A DNA stretch of 19,288 bases from an uncultured Gammaproteobacteria bacterium. Its GTDB lineage: Bacteria > Pseudomonadota > Gammaproteobacteria > Chromatiales > Chromatiaceae. A program made the translations under genes and the position numbers. Below are positions 19,288 to 19,288 of the stretch, one piece after another. Below the pieces are notes generated by a model. That model did not search any database. It was not told the origin of the DNA and was given only the letters and a program-made list of their open reading frames with translations. Location: NCBI GenBank assembly GCA_937926265.1, contig CALAZS010000144.1, forward strand, positions 1-19,288, given 5' to 3'. Every line of letters begins with the position of its first letter. Position 1 is the first letter of the stretch.

Positions 19288-19288
19288 C

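Noticed and set aside
1..19288. CRISPR arrays, rRNA genes, insertion sequences
   Set aside because: No regularly spaced repeats, no rRNA-like conserved segments and no transposase or terminal inverted repeats were found; only the integrase at the left edge suggests mobility.

Overview
The window reads as chromosomal DNA of a gammaproteobacterium of moderate GC content. Support comes from the gammaproteobacterial forms of UvrB and the class I aspartate aminotransferase, a class III (PhaEC) polyhydroxyalkanoate synthase with divergently transcribed phaA-phaR-phaP-phaB as in purple sulfur bacteria of the Allochromatium type, c-type cytochrome proteins, and sigma70-like promoters. I cannot name the genus.

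Layout. Positions 1-512: the 3' end of a tyrosine-recombinase gene runs into the 3' end of a tRNA-Asn gene, the usual geometry of an integrated element's edge. 545-3897: housekeeping genes, an aspartate aminotransferase (-) and uvrB (+). 3898-5270: a gene-poor stretch holding a two-CBS-domain protein and three overlooked small reading frames on the minus strand. Two of these share the motif NRAAxTxxWFxYG, with synonymous codon differences. One has a textbook CRP-type class II promoter arrangement, and the third (a 39-residue membrane peptide) has a near-consensus sigma70 promoter. 5268-10844: tRNA-Val and the complete PHA (carbon storage) locus: phaE-phaC leftward; phaA, phaR, phasin and phaB rightward. 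Similar TTGTGC..TGCA palindromes lie in the phaE/phaA intergenic region and before the phasin promoter, and are probably PhaR operators. 10867-13188: a 38-residue membrane peptide, a periplasmic SIMPL-domain protein and an iron-type alcohol dehydrogenase. 13243-14499: a membrane diguanylate cyclase with a c-type haem sensor domain.

14527-18709: a leftward operon that starts with a membrane dCache-HAMP-PP2C phosphatase. It continues with an RsbW-like ATPase, an RsbV-like STAS protein, a metallo-beta-lactamase-fold hydrolase and a cytochrome c lipoprotein. This is a partner-switching signalling module joined to an enzyme and a haem protein, and it converges on the haem-binding diguanylate cyclase. 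The phosphatase gene seems to begin at a non-canonical ATC codon: promoter, Shine-Dalgarno and first membrane helix all lie upstream of the first ATG. A conserved-looking hypothetical gene and a possible gene end close the window.

The likeliest undescribed items are the paired NRAA small proteins beside the CBS gene and the five-gene partner-switching/hydrolase/cytochrome operon. All family names come from recognising motifs by eye; no database search was run.
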